DNA of 64,000 nucleotides from NCBI RefSeq assembly GCF_028609865.1, contig NZ_CP063194.1:744001-808000 (forward strand). Reading direction: 5' to 3'. Below the pieces are notes generated by a model. That model had not been told where the DNA came from and searched no databases. It saw only the letters and a program-made list of their open reading frames with translations. Origin of the DNA: Corynebacterium jeddahense. GTDB lineage: Bacteria > Actinomycetota > Actinomycetes > Mycobacteriales > Mycobacteriaceae. The position numbers and the translations under genes are program-made. Positions 1 to 8,761 of this stretch are shown here, in pieces. Positions within the stretch are counted from its first letter, which is position 1; each line of letters starts with the position of its first letter.

Positions 1-104
1 TCCGGGTTCTTGATGATCGCCTTGAGCTCGTTACGGCGTTCTGCGTAGCGAGCGACGGTCTCCTTGCGCTGTTCGTTCTTAGCGATCTTGGACTTCTTCG
101 CCAT
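1..104 (-). CDS. rpsN: 30S ribosomal protein S14, partial (N-terminal part)
   Basis: The reverse strand reads [20 protein letters not shown] and continues to the window edge. This is the start of the long, cysteine-free (C-) form of small-subunit protein S14, which helps assemble the 30S head. The gene is cut by position 1, so about two thirds are missing. Its start lies 3 nt after the L33 stop, so it is the third gene of an rpmB-rpmG-rpsN operon. In mycobacteria the same set is the zinc-independent (Zur-controlled) paralog operon; no convincing Zur operator is visible here. Confidence 0.93.
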   Translation of the reverse strand, partial: MAKKSKIAKNEQRKETVARYAERRNELKAIIKNP

Positions 105-107
105 GGA

Positions 108-272
108 TTATCGCTCCTCGCGGAATTCGACGTGCTTGCGCGCAATCGGGTCGTACTTCTTCAGCGAGATGCGATCCGGGTTGTTGCGCTTGTTCTTGCG
201 GGTGACGTAGGTGAAGCCGGTGCCCGCGGTCGACTTCAGCTTGATGATCGGGCGGATGTCATTGCGTGCCAT
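108..272 (-). CDS. rpmG: 50S ribosomal protein L33, cysteine-free form
   Basis: Fifty-four residues, starting [20 protein letters not shown], the normal L33 length. It has no cysteine, so it is the C- type that does not bind zinc. The gene is too short for most ORF filters. Its start codon shares one base with the rpmB stop (TAATG), which implies translational coupling, and rpsN follows after 3 nt. It acts in the large ribosomal subunit near the E site. Identity is secure from the sequence; zinc regulation is inferred only from the mycobacterial counterpart. Confidence 0.95.
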   Translation of the reverse strand: MARNDIRPIIKLKSTAGTGFTYVTRKNKRNNPDRISLKKYDPIARKHVEFREER

Positions 273-508
273 TAGATCTTCTCACCTCGTGCTCGGATCT
301 GGGCCACGACGGACTCGATGCCGTCGCGGTCGATGATCTTCAGGCCCTTGGTGGAGACGTTCAGGGTGATGGTACGGCCCTCGGAGGGCAGGTAGAACTT
401 CCGCTTCTGCACGTTGGGGTTCCAACGGCGAGAGTGGCGGCGGTGCGAGTGCGAGACGGTCTTGCCGAACGACGGCTGACGTCCCGTGACCTGGCAATGT
501 GCCGACAT
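272..508 (-). CDS. rpmB: 50S ribosomal protein L28
   Basis: Seventy-eight residues, starting [20 protein letters not shown], with the L28 core [19 protein letters not shown]. It keeps only one cysteine (C5) and lacks CXXC pairs, as in mycobacterial RpmB2. It is the first gene of the rpmB-rpmG-rpsN operon. The 203 nt upstream (509-711) separate it from the permease gene on the same strand and should hold the promoter. I see no clear -35/-10 pair and no TGAAAATNATTTTCA-like Zur box there. Confidence 0.95.
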   Translation of the reverse strand: MSAHCQVTGRQPSFGKTVSHSHRRHSRRWNPNVQKRKFYLPSEGRTITLNVSTKGLKIIDRDGIESVVAQIRARGEKI

Positions 509-711
509 GGGTTAGCTTCCTTACTCTTCTTGCCGCCCACGCATCGATCACAAAATGAGGAAAGCACCAGGTGAGGGGCGGAGTGAGGGTCCGCGGTCGG
601 TGCTCGTGCAATCGGTTGACGCAGGCGTATACGTGTACTTCGACAACAGCGAGTGACAACCATACAGCCTGGCGGGCCGGATTCCTAATTGCTCCCCGCC
701 GCTCTGCGGTG

Positions 712-1857
712 CTACGGCAGCGCGAGGACCGCCGCGCCCACCGCGGCCGGAGCGATCGCGAGCCCCCACCCCACGAACACGCGCCACGGCACCCGCACGT
801 CCGCCCGCTTGAGCTGGTCCGCCCACAGCAGCGTGGCCAGCGACGCCCACGGCGTGACGACGGGCCCAAGGTTCACCCCCGCGAGCAACGCGAGCGCGTG
901 CGGCGCGTCCGCCGCGGCGGGCTCGAGCGCGAGGTACGCCGGGATGTTGGTGATCACGTTGGCGCCGAGCGCCCCGGCCGCAGCGAGCGCCGCGGGGTGC
1001 GCACCATCGAGCGCCTGCGTGACGACGTCGTTACCGCCCAGCACGCCCACCAGCGACGCCGCCGCCGAAAGCGCCGTCGTCAGCGCGAGCGCGCCCCACG
1101 GCACGAGGGTAGCGATGTCCCGCGCTGGCCCGCGGCGGTGTTCCGCCCCGACCGCGGCGGCCATCGCCCCGGCGGCGACGAGGGCGGTGGCCCAGTAGGG
1201 CACCGGCGTGAGCAGCGCCGCGACGGTGCACCCGAGGACGGCGAGCGCCGCGGTCGGGCGCGCTGGGGGATTACCCGCGCCCGCCTCCGGCGCCGCATGC
1301 CCGGGACGGCCGGGGAAGCGCCGACTCGCCGCGAGGGAGGCCGCGGCGGCCACGGCGATGCCCGCCGCAGCCGGCCGGGCGGCAAGGCGGATGTACTCGC
1401 CGGGGGAGGCGAACACGCCACCGCCGACTGCGAGCAGGTTCGTCAGGTTTGAGACCGGCAGCGGCAGGGAGGCGAGGTTCGCCGTCCACACGACGGCAAG
1501 CCCGAGCGCGGCCGGGTGGAACCCGAAGCGCCGCGCGAGCACCACCGCGAGCGGGGTGAACATGATCGCGGTCGTATCCAAGGAGAGGAATACGGTGGAG
1601 GCGACGCACAGGCAGAAGAAGCCGACCATGACGGCGCTGCGGCGCCCCGTGGCGCGCCCCAGCCTGTCGACGGCCCACGCGAAGACCCCGGCGCGCGACG
1701 CGAAGTTCACCAGCACGGACATCGCCGCGGCGAAGCCGAGCACCGGGAGCAGGCGCAGCACGAGCTCGCCGGCCGCGGAGGCGTCGGCGCACGCGAGGGC
1801 GACGAGCGCGGCGGCGGCTGCGGCCGGGGCTTTATAAGGGGCGGTCTGGTTGGGCAT
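712..1857 (-). CDS. SLC13 / ArsB-NhaD superfamily permease
   Basis: A 381-residue membrane protein with about ten hydrophobic segments and the two-repeat plan of the ion-transporter (ArsB/NhaD/citrate transporter) superfamily. Recognisable parts are the VFLSLDTTAIMFTPLAVVLA stretch (near residues 90-110) and NLTNLLAVGGG (near 140-150), a polar hairpin-like loop. C-terminal parts such as GANVITNIPAYLAL form the second repeat. It should be a secondary transporter for an anion (arsenite, dicarboxylate or similar) or Na+/H+. No ars genes are near, so the substrate is unknown. It sits between two ribosomal protein clusters and is transcribed away from rpmE. Confidence 0.75.
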   Translation of the reverse strand: MPNQTAPYKAPAAAAAALVALACADASAAGELVLRLLPVLGFAAAMSVLVNFASRAGVFAWAVDRLGRATGRRSAVMVGFFCLCVASTVFLSLDTTAIMFTPLAVVLARRFGFHPAALGLAVVWTANLASLPLPVSNLTNLLAVGGGVFASPGEYIRLAARPAAAGIAVAAAASLAASRRFPGRPGHAAPEAGAGNPPARPTAALAVLGCTVAALLTPVPYWATALVAAGAMAAAVGAEHRRGPARDIATLVPWGALALTTALSAAASLVGVLGGNDVVTQALDGAHPAALAAAGALGANVITNIPAYLALEPAAADAPHALALLAGVNLGPVVTPWASLATLLWADQLKRADVRVPWRVFVGWGLAIAPAAVGAAVLALP

Positions 1858-1920
1858 GAGGTCCGGGAGGGGTGGCGTCGAGAAGCGAAATCGCGATTAG
1901 GCGAGTGTGCAGGTGAACTG

Positions 1921-1926
1921 TATGCT
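1921..1926 (+). promoter_or_regulatory. candidate -10 box before rpmE
   Basis: TATGCT, the same hexamer that precedes rsmI, metG and the 51636 lipoprotein gene, lies about 120 nt upstream of rpmE. If used, it gives the L31-L32 transcript a leader of roughly 110 nt, unlike the leaderless genes in this window. No clear -35 element is visible. Confidence 0.35.
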
Positions 1927-2045
1927 ATTGCGAGTTGTCCGGCGCCCGCCGGGCGAAACATCCATTTCGCACCCAACTCGGGCACGATCCGCAGGTTCGC
2001 CGCGGAACCGACCCGTAGTTCAATCCTGAGGGAGACGAAGATACT

Positions 2046-2318
2046 ATGAGGAATGACATTCACCCGGATTACCACCCGGTGATTTTCCAGGACGCGAACA
2101 CGGGCGACAAGTTCCTGACGCGCTCCACCCTGACCTCCGCGCGCACGGAACAGTGGGAAGACGGTAACGAGTACCCGCTCGTCGTGGTCGACGTGACCTC
2201 CGAGTCCCACCCGTTCTGGACCGGCGCTCAGCGTCTCATGGACACCGCTGGCCGCGTCGAGAAGTTCAACCAGCGTTTCGGTGGCATGGCCCGCCGCAAG
2301 AAGAAGAGCGCAAACTAA
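2046..2318 (+). CDS. rpmE2: 50S ribosomal protein L31 type B
   Basis: Ninety residues, starting [20 protein letters not shown]. The length and the motif [21 protein letters not shown] mark the type B L31 family, which lacks the CXXC zinc ligands of type A. The lysine-rich tail ARRKKKSAN is typical. It is followed after 21 nt by rpmF, so the two are probably co-transcribed. It joins the other cysteine-free ribosomal proteins at 1-508, which are encoded on the opposite strand. Confidence 0.96.
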   Translation: MRNDIHPDYHPVIFQDANTGDKFLTRSTLTSARTEQWEDGNEYPLVVVDVTSESHPFWTGAQRLMDTAGRVEKFNQRFGGMARRKKKSAN

Positions 2319-2339
2319 AGGTCACAAAGGAGAAACACC

Positions 2340-2513
2340 ATGGCAACCCCGAAGTTCAGGATGTCCCGCGCGAACACGCACTCCCGCCGTTCGCAGTGGA
2401 AGGCCGACAACGCGGATCTGCAGACCGTGAAGGTCGACGGCCGCGAGGTCCGCATCCCGCGCCGCCTGGTCAAGGCCGCGCAGGCTGGCCTGATCGACGT
2501 CGAGCAGTTCTAG
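2340..2513 (+). CDS. rpmF: 50S ribosomal protein L32
   Basis: Fifty-seven residues starting [20 protein letters not shown] and ending GLIDVEQF. It fits the actinobacterial L32, which has an arginine/lysine-rich start and no zinc cysteines. An AAAGGAGAA ribosome binding site sits just upstream of the ATG. A hairpin at 2556-2582 with a short T run follows the gene. In M. tuberculosis the corresponding gene also lies immediately before mprA. Confidence 0.95.
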   Translation: MATPKFRMSRANTHSRRSQWKADNADLQTVKVDGREVRIPRRLVKAAQAGLIDVEQF

Positions 2514-2555
2514 CCGCACGCGCGGGTGCGAGTCCGCGTCACCAACCTCGCCACT

Positions 2556-2586
2556 AACCGGGTGCCCTCACAGGACCCGGTTTCTT
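2556..2586 (+). terminator. Rho-independent-like terminator after rpmF
   Basis: Eight-base arms AACCGGGT (2556-2563) and ACCCGGTT (2575-2582) enclose an 11-nt loop, followed by TTCTTG. It separates the ribosomal pair from mprA. Confidence 0.7.
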
Positions 2587-2617
2587 GCTGTCATTTCACA
2601 CTTAAAGAAAAATAAGT

Positions 2618-2623
2618 CATAAT
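2618..2623 (+). promoter_or_regulatory. -10 box of mprA (leaderless)
   Basis: CATAAT ends six bases before the mprA ATG (TAATAT at 2620-2625 is an overlapping alternative). The AT-rich stretch upstream has no Shine-Dalgarno sequence, so transcription probably starts at or beside the A of the start codon. Confidence 0.55.
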
Positions 2624-2629
2624 ATCCCT

Positions 2630-3328
2630 ATGAAAATTCTCGTCGCCGATGATGAGCAGGCTGTCCGCGAGTCGCTGCGCCGCTCCCTCCGGTTCAACGG
2701 ATACGACGTTGTGCTCGCGGAGGACGGGGAGGACGCGCTCGAGCAGATCCGCGCGGAACAGCCCGACCTGACCATCCTCGACCTCATGATGCCGAAGCTC
2801 GACGGCCTCGGCGTGTGCCGCACGCTGCGCTCGTCCGGGTACGACGGGCCGATCCTCATGCTCACCGCGCGTGACGGGGTGTCCGACCGCGTCGCGGGCC
2901 TGGACGCGGGCGCGGACGATTACCTGCCGAAGCCGTTCGCGCTCGAGGAGCTGCTCGCGCGCGTCGGGTCGCTGCTGCGCCGCAGCCGGTCGGAGTCGCG
3001 CAAGGTCGCCGAGGAGCCGTCGACGACGCTGCAGTTCGAGGACCTCGTCATGGACACCTCCACCCGCGACGTCACCCGCGCCGGGCGGCCGATCTCGCTC
3101 ACCCGCACCGAGTTCGCGCTGCTGCACCTGCTCATGCAGAACCCGCGCCACGTGCTGGCGCGCCAGACCATCCTCGAGGAAGTGTGGGGCTACGACTTCC
3201 CGACGTCCGGCAACGCCCTCGAGGTCTACATCGGCTACCTGCGCCGCAAGACTGAGGCGGGCGGTGAGTCCCGCCTGATCCACACCGTGCGCGGCGTCGG
3301 CTACGTCCTGCGGGAGACCGCCCCGTGA
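2630..3328 (+). CDS. mprA: Response regulator MprA (OmpR/PhoB family)
   Basis: A 232-residue DNA-binding response regulator. The receiver domain (1-120) has the acidic pair D7-D8, the phosphorylated aspartate D51 in [10 protein letters not shown]81 in MLTARD and K103 in LPKPF. The winged-helix output domain spans about 135-228. The stop overlaps the mprB start (GTGA). MprA-MprB-PepD-MoaB2-MscL order matches M. tuberculosis, where MprAB responds to envelope stress and controls pepD and sigma-factor genes. In C. glutamicum the equivalent is a CgtSR-type system. Function is inferred from homology and synteny. Confidence 0.93.
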   Translation: MKILVADDEQAVRESLRRSLRFNGYDVVLAEDGEDALEQIRAEQPDLTILDLMMPKLDGLGVCRTLRSSGYDGPILMLTARDGVSDRVAGLDAGADDYLPKPFALEELLARVGSLLRRSRSESRKVAEEPSTTLQFEDLVMDTSTRDVTRAGRPISLTRTEFALLHLLMQNPRHVLARQTILEEVWGYDFPTSGNALEVYIGYLRRKTEAGGESRLIHTVRGVGYVLRETAP

Positions 3329-4785
3329 TCCTGCGCCGTTCCGGCGGGGAGGCGCAGCCGCACCTGTCCGGGGCCGGGCATTCGCTCCGCCTCCGGCTCG
3401 CCGCGCTGGCGGGGATCATCGTCGCCGTCGTCATCCTCGTCACCGCGTTGTTCGCGTACCGTCTCGCGCTGACGACGCGGATGAACGTGATGGACAACGA
3501 CCTGCGCACGAAGACGCTCGGCGTCTCACTGCAGCTGCGCGACGCGAACCCGGACGAGATCCGCAGCGAGCTCGCGTCGTTCAAGCGCTACAACCCGTGG
3601 TTCGAGGTCGCTGTGTCGCCGGCCGACGAGGACGTCTATTACGGCGACCCGGTGCCGGTGACCGGCCCGTTCACCGTCGCATCCTCCACCGGCGACGAGC
3701 TGTCGCAGCAGACGATCGGCTCCGACCGCGTCGTGGTGCGGCGCAGCCAGTCGGGGCTGACGGTGGCGATGTCGAGCCCGAAGGATCCGTTCGGGGTCTT
3801 CTCCGGCAGCTGGGCCGCGGCGGCGCTCGTGCTCATCGGCACCGGCGGGCTGCTGGCGTGGGGCGCCGGCGCGCTCATCTCCGCGGTCGGGCTCGCCCCG
3901 GTGCGGCGCCTGCACCGCGCGATCGATTCGGCCAACGAGTCTGACCAGCTCGAGCAGCTGCCGGTCGAGGGCGACGACGAGTTCGCCGACATCACCACGT
4001 CGGTAAACACCATGATCAGCACCCTCGAGGATTCCAAGACACGGCAGGCGCAGCTTGTCGCGGACGCCGGCCACGAGCTGAAAACCCCGCTCACCTCGAT
4101 GCGTACGAACATCGAACTGCTCATGATGCTGCACAACACCGGGCAGCAGGACCAGATCTCCGAGCAGGACCGCAAGGACCTCGAGCGCGACGTCATGGCG
4201 CAGATGGAGGAGATGTCCATCCTCATCGGGGACCTGGTCAACCTCGCCCGCGACGAGGCGCAGGGGGCGGAGCCGGAAGACTTTAGGCTCGACGAGGTGC
4301 TCGAGGAGGCCGTCAACCGCGTGCGCCGCCGCCGCCCCGACGTGACCTTCCTGTTCGAGGCGGACCCGTGGGTCATCCACGGCGACCGTTTCGCGATGGG
4401 CCGCGCGCCGATCAACCTCATCGACAACGCCGCGAAGTGGTCGCCCGAGGGCGGCACGGTGCGCGTCTCGCTCAAGGCGGCGACCCGGAACGCGGTGCTC
4501 ATCGTGGACGATTCCGGCCCCGGCATCGCCCCGGCGGAGCGCGAGAAGGTCTTCGAGCGGTTCTACCGCGCCCCGGAGTCGCGTTCGATGCCGGGCTCCG
4601 GACTCGGCCTCGCAATTGTGAAGCAGGTTTTCAACCGCCACAGCGCCACGATCGTCGTGGAGGAGTCGGACGACGGCGGCGCTCGCTTCCGCGTCGTCTT
4701 CCCCGGGCGGCTGCCTGACGACGACTCGCGCGACCTCGCGTCCGAGCGCACCTCGCGCGTCATCCCGAAGAAGAGCTACAGCTAA
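3325..4785 (+). CDS. mprB: Sensor histidine kinase MprB
   Basis: A 486-residue membrane kinase. The start is GTG inside the mprA stop, with four bases of overlap. An N-terminal TM helix (about 31-51), an extracytoplasmic sensor segment to about 155, a second TM (about 160-182) and a HAMP linker precede the HisKA domain, whose phosphoacceptor is H250 in [10 protein letters not shown]. The HATPase_c domain (about 355-470) has DNAAKWS (N box), DDSGPGIA (G1) and GSGLGLAI (G2). It phosphorylates MprA in response to envelope stress. Domain calls are seen; the signal is inferred from the family. Confidence 0.92.
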   Translation: MILRRSGGEAQPHLSGAGHSLRLRLAALAGIIVAVVILVTALFAYRLALTTRMNVMDNDLRTKTLGVSLQLRDANPDEIRSELASFKRYNPWFEVAVSPADEDVYYGDPVPVTGPFTVASSTGDELSQQTIGSDRVVVRRSQSGLTVAMSSPKDPFGVFSGSWAAAALVLIGTGGLLAWGAGALISAVGLAPVRRLHRAIDSANESDQLEQLPVEGDDEFADITTSVNTMISTLEDSKTRQAQLVADAGHELKTPLTSMRTNIELLMMLHNTGQQDQISEQDRKDLERDVMAQMEEMSILIGDLVNLARDEAQGAEPEDFRLDEVLEEAVNRVRRRRPDVTFLFEADPWVIHGDRFAMGRAPINLIDNAAKWSPEGGTVRVSLKAATRNAVLIVDDSGPGIAPAEREKVFERFYRAPESRSMPGSGLGLAIVKQVFNRHSATIVVEESDDGGARFRVVFPGRLPDDDSRDLASERTSRVIPKKSYS

Positions 4786-4853
4786 CAGCAATCGTTCAGG
4801 AAACGCTACGATTCACCCTCCTCGCCCTGAAGAACCGGCACAGGAGGGGCGGG

Positions 4854-4859
4854 CATACT
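4854..4859 (+). promoter_or_regulatory. candidate -10 box of pepD
   Basis: CATACT ends eight bases before the pepD ATG, with no Shine-Dalgarno sequence between. This suggests a near-leaderless transcript separate from mprAB. Confidence 0.4.
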
Positions 4860-4867
4860 GTCCCCTC

Positions 4868-6184
4868 ATGACCCAGAAGTACAACCCCGAGGACGGCCGG
4901 GAACGGGCCGCGGATCCGGGAGAAACGTCGAGCTACCCCGCCTACACGCCGCAGCAGAACGGCGAGTACAACACCAGCCAGTACTACGCCCCCACCGGTT
5001 CGGCGCCGCAGACGGGCGGCGTCTACACGGTGCCGCCCGAAATCGCGGCGTCCGCGCCGGCGAAGAAGCGCGGGGGCGCCGCCACCGCGTTTGCCGTCGC
5101 GCTCGCGACCGCGCTCGTCGCCGGCGGCGGCGCGGGCTACCTCGCCGGCTCGGCGAAGGACAGCTCGAGCTCGACGAGCCACACGGACTCGCAGACCTCC
5201 TCCGAGCCGGACAACGCGCTGAAGAACCCCACCGTCGCCAGCCACGACGAGGCCCCGGACGGCTCCGTCGAGCAGGTCGCGGCGGACGTGCTGCCCTCGG
5301 TGGTGTCCATCGAGGTGGCCACGCGCCGCGGCGGCGACGAGGGCTCCGGCTCCATCATCTCCTCCGACGGCTACGTGCTCACCAACCACCACGTCATCGC
5401 GGACGCGGCGAACCCGGGGGCAGAGATCCAGGTCACGTTGAACGACGGCTCGCGCCACAGTGCCAAGTTCGTCGCCTCCGACGTGAATACGGACGTCGGC
5501 GTGATCAAGATCGACGACGTGAACAACCTGCCCGTGATCAAGTTCGGCAACTCCGACGACCTCAAGGTCGGCCAGGGCGTCGTCGCCGTCGGTTCGCCGC
5601 TCGGCCTCTCGGCCACCGTGACCAGCGGCATCGTGTCGGCGCTCAACAGGCCGGTGCGTGCCGCGCAGGGCGGGGGAGAAAGCTCGCTCATGGACGGCAT
5701 CCAAACCGACGCCGCGATCAACCCGGGCAACTCCGGCGGCCCGCTCGTGGACATGCACGGCAACCTCATCGGCATGAACTCGGTCATCGCGTCGCTGTCC
5801 TCCGGCGGCTACGGGGAGCAGAGCTCGGGCGGCTCGATCGGCCTCGGCTTCGCCATCCCCTCGAACTTCGCCAAACGCGTCGCGGATCAGCTCATCGAGA
5901 AGGGGCAGGCCACCCAGCCGATGCTCGGCGTGCGCGTGAGCGCGCAGGACACCCTCACCAGCGGCGCCGTCGTCGCGGCGGTGGAGCCGGGCAGCCCCGC
6001 GGAGAAGGCCGGCCTCAAGCAGGGCGACACGATCATCAAACTGGACGACCGTACGATCGACTCGGCGGACGCCCTCATCGCCGCGACCCGCTCCCAGGAC
6101 TTCGGCCAGACTGTGACGCTGCAGGTGATGCGTGGCAATAGCTCGGATCCGATTCCGGTAGAGGTGACCTTAAGTTCGGAGTAA
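4868..6184 (+). CDS. pepD: PepD/HtrA trypsin-like serine protease with PDZ domain
   Basis: A 438-residue membrane-anchored HtrA/DegP-type protease. A cytoplasmic Tyr/Gln/Pro-rich tail (1-65) is followed by one TM helix (about 72-96), a Ser/Asp-rich linker, and the protease domain (about 135-325). The triad is visible: H175 in LTNHHV, D209 in NTDVGVIKI and S289 in NPGNSGGPL. The PDZ domain covers about 340-435. It probably degrades or refolds proteins outside the membrane during envelope stress. It follows mprAB directly and in mycobacteria is an MprA target. Confidence 0.93.
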   Translation: MTQKYNPEDGRERAADPGETSSYPAYTPQQNGEYNTSQYYAPTGSAPQTGGVYTVPPEIAASAPAKKRGGAATAFAVALATALVAGGGAGYLAGSAKDSSSSTSHTDSQTSSEPDNALKNPTVASHDEAPDGSVEQVAADVLPSVVSIEVATRRGGDEGSGSIISSDGYVLTNHHVIADAANPGAEIQVTLNDGSRHSAKFVASDVNTDVGVIKIDDVNNLPVIKFGNSDDLKVGQGVVAVGSPLGLSATVTSGIVSALNRPVRAAQGGGESSLMDGIQTDAAINPGNSGGPLVDMHGNLIGMNSVIASLSSGGYGEQSSGGSIGLGFAIPSNFAKRVADQLIEKGQATQPMLGVRVSAQDTLTSGAVVAAVEPGSPAEKAGLKQGDTIIKLDDRTIDSADALIAATRSQDFGQTVTLQVMRGNSSDPIPVEVTLSSE

Positions 6185-6237
6185 GTTCTTAACGGACGTA
6201 GCCGCCCAGATACTCGCCCGACGGGAGCCTGACACCG

Positions 6238-6798
6238 ATGCCGGAACTGTTCGACTCGCTCGACATCAATGAGCCCGACGAGGCGAGCCTGCGCGCCTCC
6301 GAATTGGAGTGCGGATCGCCCGCCCACCCGTGCGCCATCGTGGTGCTCGTGGGCGACCGCCGGTACGACGCGCCGGGGGACAACACCGACGAAATGGTGG
6401 TCGAGCTCCTCCAGGAGGTGGGCTTCCAGGTCGACGGCGTCGTGCGCGTGAAGTCGAAGAAATCGGAGATCAGAAAGGCCATCGAGACGGGCGTCGTCGG
6501 CGGCGTGGACCTCGTGCTCACGCTCGGTGGGACCGGGGTAGGCCCGCGCGACAAGACGCCGGAGGCCACGCGCGCCGTCATCGACAAGCTGGTGCCGGGC
6601 GTGAGCCAGGCCATCCGCGCCTCCGGGCAGGCGTGCGGCGCCGTTGACTCCTGCACCTCGCGCGGCGTGTGCGGGGTCTCTGGCTCGACGGTCGTGGTCA
6701 ACTTGGCGTCGAGCCGCCAGGCCATCCGCGACGGCGTATCGACGATAGCTCCGCTGGTCACCCACCTCATCGGCGAGCTCAACCAGTACACGGTCTAA
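6238..6798 (+). CDS. moaB2: MoaB/Mog-type molybdopterin adenylyltransferase-like protein (MoaB2)
   Basis: A 186-residue MoCF-biosynthesis-fold protein. It has the family loops TLGGTGVGPRDKTPEA (about 95-112), a typical nucleotide/molybdopterin-binding stretch, and an SGSTVVVNLASS segment near 160. The position after pepD and before mscL matches Rv0984 (moaB2). Whether it serves molybdenum cofactor synthesis is uncertain, since no other moa genes except the divergent MoeA at 9759 are in the window. The cysteine cluster SCTSRGVCGVSGS is unusual for Mog proteins. Confidence 0.85.
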   Translation: MPELFDSLDINEPDEASLRASELECGSPAHPCAIVVLVGDRRYDAPGDNTDEMVVELLQEVGFQVDGVVRVKSKKSEIRKAIETGVVGGVDLVLTLGGTGVGPRDKTPEATRAVIDKLVPGVSQAIRASGQACGAVDSCTSRGVCGVSGSTVVVNLASSRQAIRDGVSTIAPLVTHLIGELNQYTV

Positions 6799-6810
6799 CC
6801 GGCGCACCAC

Positions 6811-7002
6811 ATGGAACGGCGCAGCAGGCGGCGCGCGGTGCGCAAGGCCGAGGTGGAGTATGACAGGTCGGCGGACACGCCGTCGATACGCAAAAGCCCG
6901 GCCTTCGACGACGAGCGCGAGGTGCTGCTCGACGACGAAGAGCCGGGGCTTTCGGGCCGCGATTTTTACGAGGCGGAGCGGCCTCCGCACTACGGCGACT
7001 AG
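6811..7002 (+). CDS. Small conserved-type basic/acidic protein
   Basis: Sixty-three residues starting MERRSRRRAVRKAEVEYDRS. The N-terminus is strongly basic and the rest acidic (DDEREVLLDDEEPG). It begins 12 nt after moaB2, and its TAG stop overlaps the mscL stop on the other strand through the palindrome CTAG. No signal peptide or TM is visible. The GC-skewed codon positions and tight spacing support a real gene. I do not recognise a family. Confidence 0.6.
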   Translation: MERRSRRRAVRKAEVEYDRSADTPSIRKSPAFDDEREVLLDDEEPGLSGRDFYEAERPPHYGD

Positions 7003-7427
7003 TTCAGCGTCGTACGGGTGGTGGTGGAGTTCGGGTTCTGGCCGGCGAGCAGGTCGCGGATCTCGGCGAGCAGCTCGGTGTCGGTCGGCTCCGGCTTCTC
7101 CGGGTCGATGCCCTTGCGGCGCTTCTGCGCCTCGTCGAGCTTGTTCATCGGCATGACGAGCACGAAGTAGATGACGGCGGCGATGAGCAGGAAGTTGATG
7201 ATGGCGGTGAGCACGGCGCCGAAATCGACGAACGTGTTCTCGTTGCCCTCGCGGACGTAGAAGCCCAGGCCGGAGTAATCGACGCCGCCGAGGGCGGCGA
7301 GCAGCGGGTTGATGATGGCGTCGGAGAACGCAGTGACCACGGCAGTGAATGCCGCACCGATAACAACACCGACGGCAAGCTCGATGACGTTGCCGCGCAT
7401 GATGAATTCTTTAAAACCTTGAAGCAT
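6999..7427 (-). CDS. mscL: Large-conductance mechanosensitive channel MscL
   Basis: A 142-residue MscL. The N-terminal amphipathic helix MLQGFKEFIMRGNVIELAVG leads into pore helix TM1 (GVVIGAAFTAVVTAF). A periplasmic loop, TM2 (about 70-95) and a charged C-terminal helix (LLAEIRDLLA) follow. It opens as a pentamer on sudden osmotic downshift. It starts one base after the stop of the SAF-domain gene, so it is translated from the same message. Its place beside moaB2 matches Rv0985c. Confidence 0.96.
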   Translation of the reverse strand: MLQGFKEFIMRGNVIELAVGVVIGAAFTAVVTAFSDAIINPLLAALGGVDYSGLGFYVREGNENTFVDFGAVLTAIINFLLIAAVIYFVLVMPMNKLDEAQKRRKGIDPEKPEPTDTELLAEIRDLLAGQNPNSTTTRTTLN

Positions 7428-7428
7428 G

Positions 7429-8061
7429 CTACGGAATACTAAATGGGGTTGAACGCTTGCTCAACACGAGGGTGAGCGGCTCGCTCAACGCTGCGGCCGC
7501 GACGGCGAGCGCTTCCGGCTGTCGCAGCAGGACCAGCGCGGTTCCCTCGTCCGCGACGGTGACCACGCGTCCGCCGGAGGCGACGGTGCGCGGGCCCTGG
7601 CCGACAACGTCCACGACCGCCCCGTGGTGCAGCATGGGGATGATCCCGGGCTCCGCGAGCGGCACCGGCACCATGGAGAACTCTTCGCCCTCCGCCGCAC
7701 CGGCCGTGAGCGCGGCGGCGAGGTCGGGACCGACGAGGCGCACCGACGTGACCACCTCGCCCTCCGCGGCCGCCGCGGCGAGGACCTGCCCCTCGGCGAG
7801 CGCCGGGTCCGAAAGCGCGCCGCGTGGCACCGCCTGCGCGGGCAGCCTGGCGAGCACGACGTCGTCCGCCGTGAGCGTCGTGCCGGGGGCGACGTCGCGG
7901 GCGAAGGTGAGGGTGAGTGGGTCGGCGCGCGCCGCGCTCAGCAGCACGTGCAGCGCGGCGGCGAGCACGAGCGCGGCGGCGGCGAGCCTGCGCAGGAGCA
8001 CGGAGCGGCGGTAGCCGGGAGTGCGGAGGCGATCAATCTGTGCGGAAAGGTCCATGGGCAT
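7429..8061 (-). CDS. SAF-domain membrane protein (CpaB/FlgA-like fold)
   Basis: A 210-residue protein with an N-terminal TM segment (RRLAAAALVLAAALHVLLSA, about 24-43). A SAF domain follows (about 55-115: DVAPGTTLTADDVVLARLPA then LAEGQVLAAAAAEGEVVT). SAF domains occur in antifreeze-like, flagellar FlgA and pilus-assembly CpaB/RcpC proteins, but no pilus genes are here. It overlaps the end of the formyl-THF ligase gene by 29 nt and adjoins mscL, in an arrangement common to actinobacteria. The precise role is unknown. Confidence 0.7.
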   Translation of the reverse strand: MPMDLSAQIDRLRTPGYRRSVLLRRLAAAALVLAAALHVLLSAARADPLTLTFARDVAPGTTLTADDVVLARLPAQAVPRGALSDPALAEGQVLAAAAAEGEVVTSVRLVGPDLAAALTAGAAEGEEFSMVPVPLAEPGIIPMLHHGAVVDVVGQGPRTVASGGRVVTVADEGTALVLLRQPEALAVAAAALSEPLTLVLSKRSTPFSIP

Positions 8062-8737
8062 TAGACGCGCGGACGGCGCCCGCGGTTCCGCCGACGCGGA
8101 AAAAACCCGCCGGGGTGATCACCGCGTCGACGGGCTGGTCGTGCGAGTCGTGGGGGACCGCGTCGACGACCTCCTCGTCGAAGACCACCGCCGCGACGGG
8201 CACCCCGAGCCCGGCGAGCGCACGGTCGTAGTAGCCCGCGCCCTTGCCCAGGCGCATTCCTTGCGTATCGACGGCGAGCGCCGGGGCGATGACCAGCCCG
8301 CAGGAGCGCAGCACCGCCGAGGTGTAGCGCGCCCCGCCCGGCTCTGTGACGCCGAGGGCGCCCGCCGCCGTCGCCCCGCCGAGCTGCGCCCACGCGAGCA
8401 CTCCGCCGGGCAGCGAGATGGGGAGGAACAGCGTGCGCGCGTGCGGGGCGAGCAGCTGCGCGAAGTCCGCCGGGCCCGGTTCGGAGGGCAGGGGGTTGTA
8501 CGCCGCGATGTTTGCACCGACCGCGCCGAACTCCTCCATGCAGTCGAGTGTGGCCGCCACGAGCGCGCGGTCGAGGACGTGCTTGCGCTCCGGCTGCGCG
8601 CGCAGCGCTGCGCGGGCGGCGGCGTGCGCGGCGCGCATGGCGCGCTTCGCCGCGGCGGCGTCTGCTGGGTCTGGCGCCGGGTCTGGCGGCGGGGCGGTTG
8701 TCACGGCGCTCCTGGGGTCGCATACGGGTTCGGGCAT
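8033..8737 (-). CDS. 5-formyltetrahydrofolate cyclo-ligase
   Basis: A 234-residue member of the 5-FCL/MTHFS family, which converts 5-formyl-THF to 5,10-methenyl-THF using ATP. The signature RLGKGAGYYDRAL (about 177-189) is the nucleotide/folate-binding loop, and KRAMRAAHAAARAAL near the start is the family's basic helix. The Ala/Pro-rich first 30 residues are an extension, so a later start is possible. The gene is divergent from galU, as in mycobacteria (Rv0992c/galU). It is translated ahead of the SAF gene and mscL. Confidence 0.88.
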   Translation of the reverse strand: MPEPVCDPRSAVTTAPPPDPAPDPADAAAAKRAMRAAHAAARAALRAQPERKHVLDRALVAATLDCMEEFGAVGANIAAYNPLPSEPGPADFAQLLAPHARTLFLPISLPGGVLAWAQLGGATAAGALGVTEPGGARYTSAVLRSCGLVIAPALAVDTQGMRLGKGAGYYDRALAGLGVPVAAVVFDEEVVDAVPHDSHDQPVDAVITPAGFFRVGGTAGAVRASNAHGPFRTD

Positions 8738-8747
8738 GTGTGGGCTG

Positions 8748-8753
8748 TAGGCT
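8748..8753 (+). promoter_or_regulatory. -10 box of galU (leaderless)
   Basis: TAGGCT ends eight bases before the galU ATG, with no ribosome binding site between. It fits the TANNNT pattern shared by at least eleven other genes here. Confidence 0.5.
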
Positions 8754-8761
8754 CAACGTTC

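Noticed and set aside
509..711. Zur operator before rpmB.
   Set aside because: No sequence resembling the actinobacterial Zur palindrome is present, although the gene set would suggest it.
8021..8761. Upstream extension of the galU frame.
   Set aside because: The extension is antisense to the formyl-THF ligase gene and has no GalU homology. The ATG at 8762 follows a -10 box and begins the family sequence.
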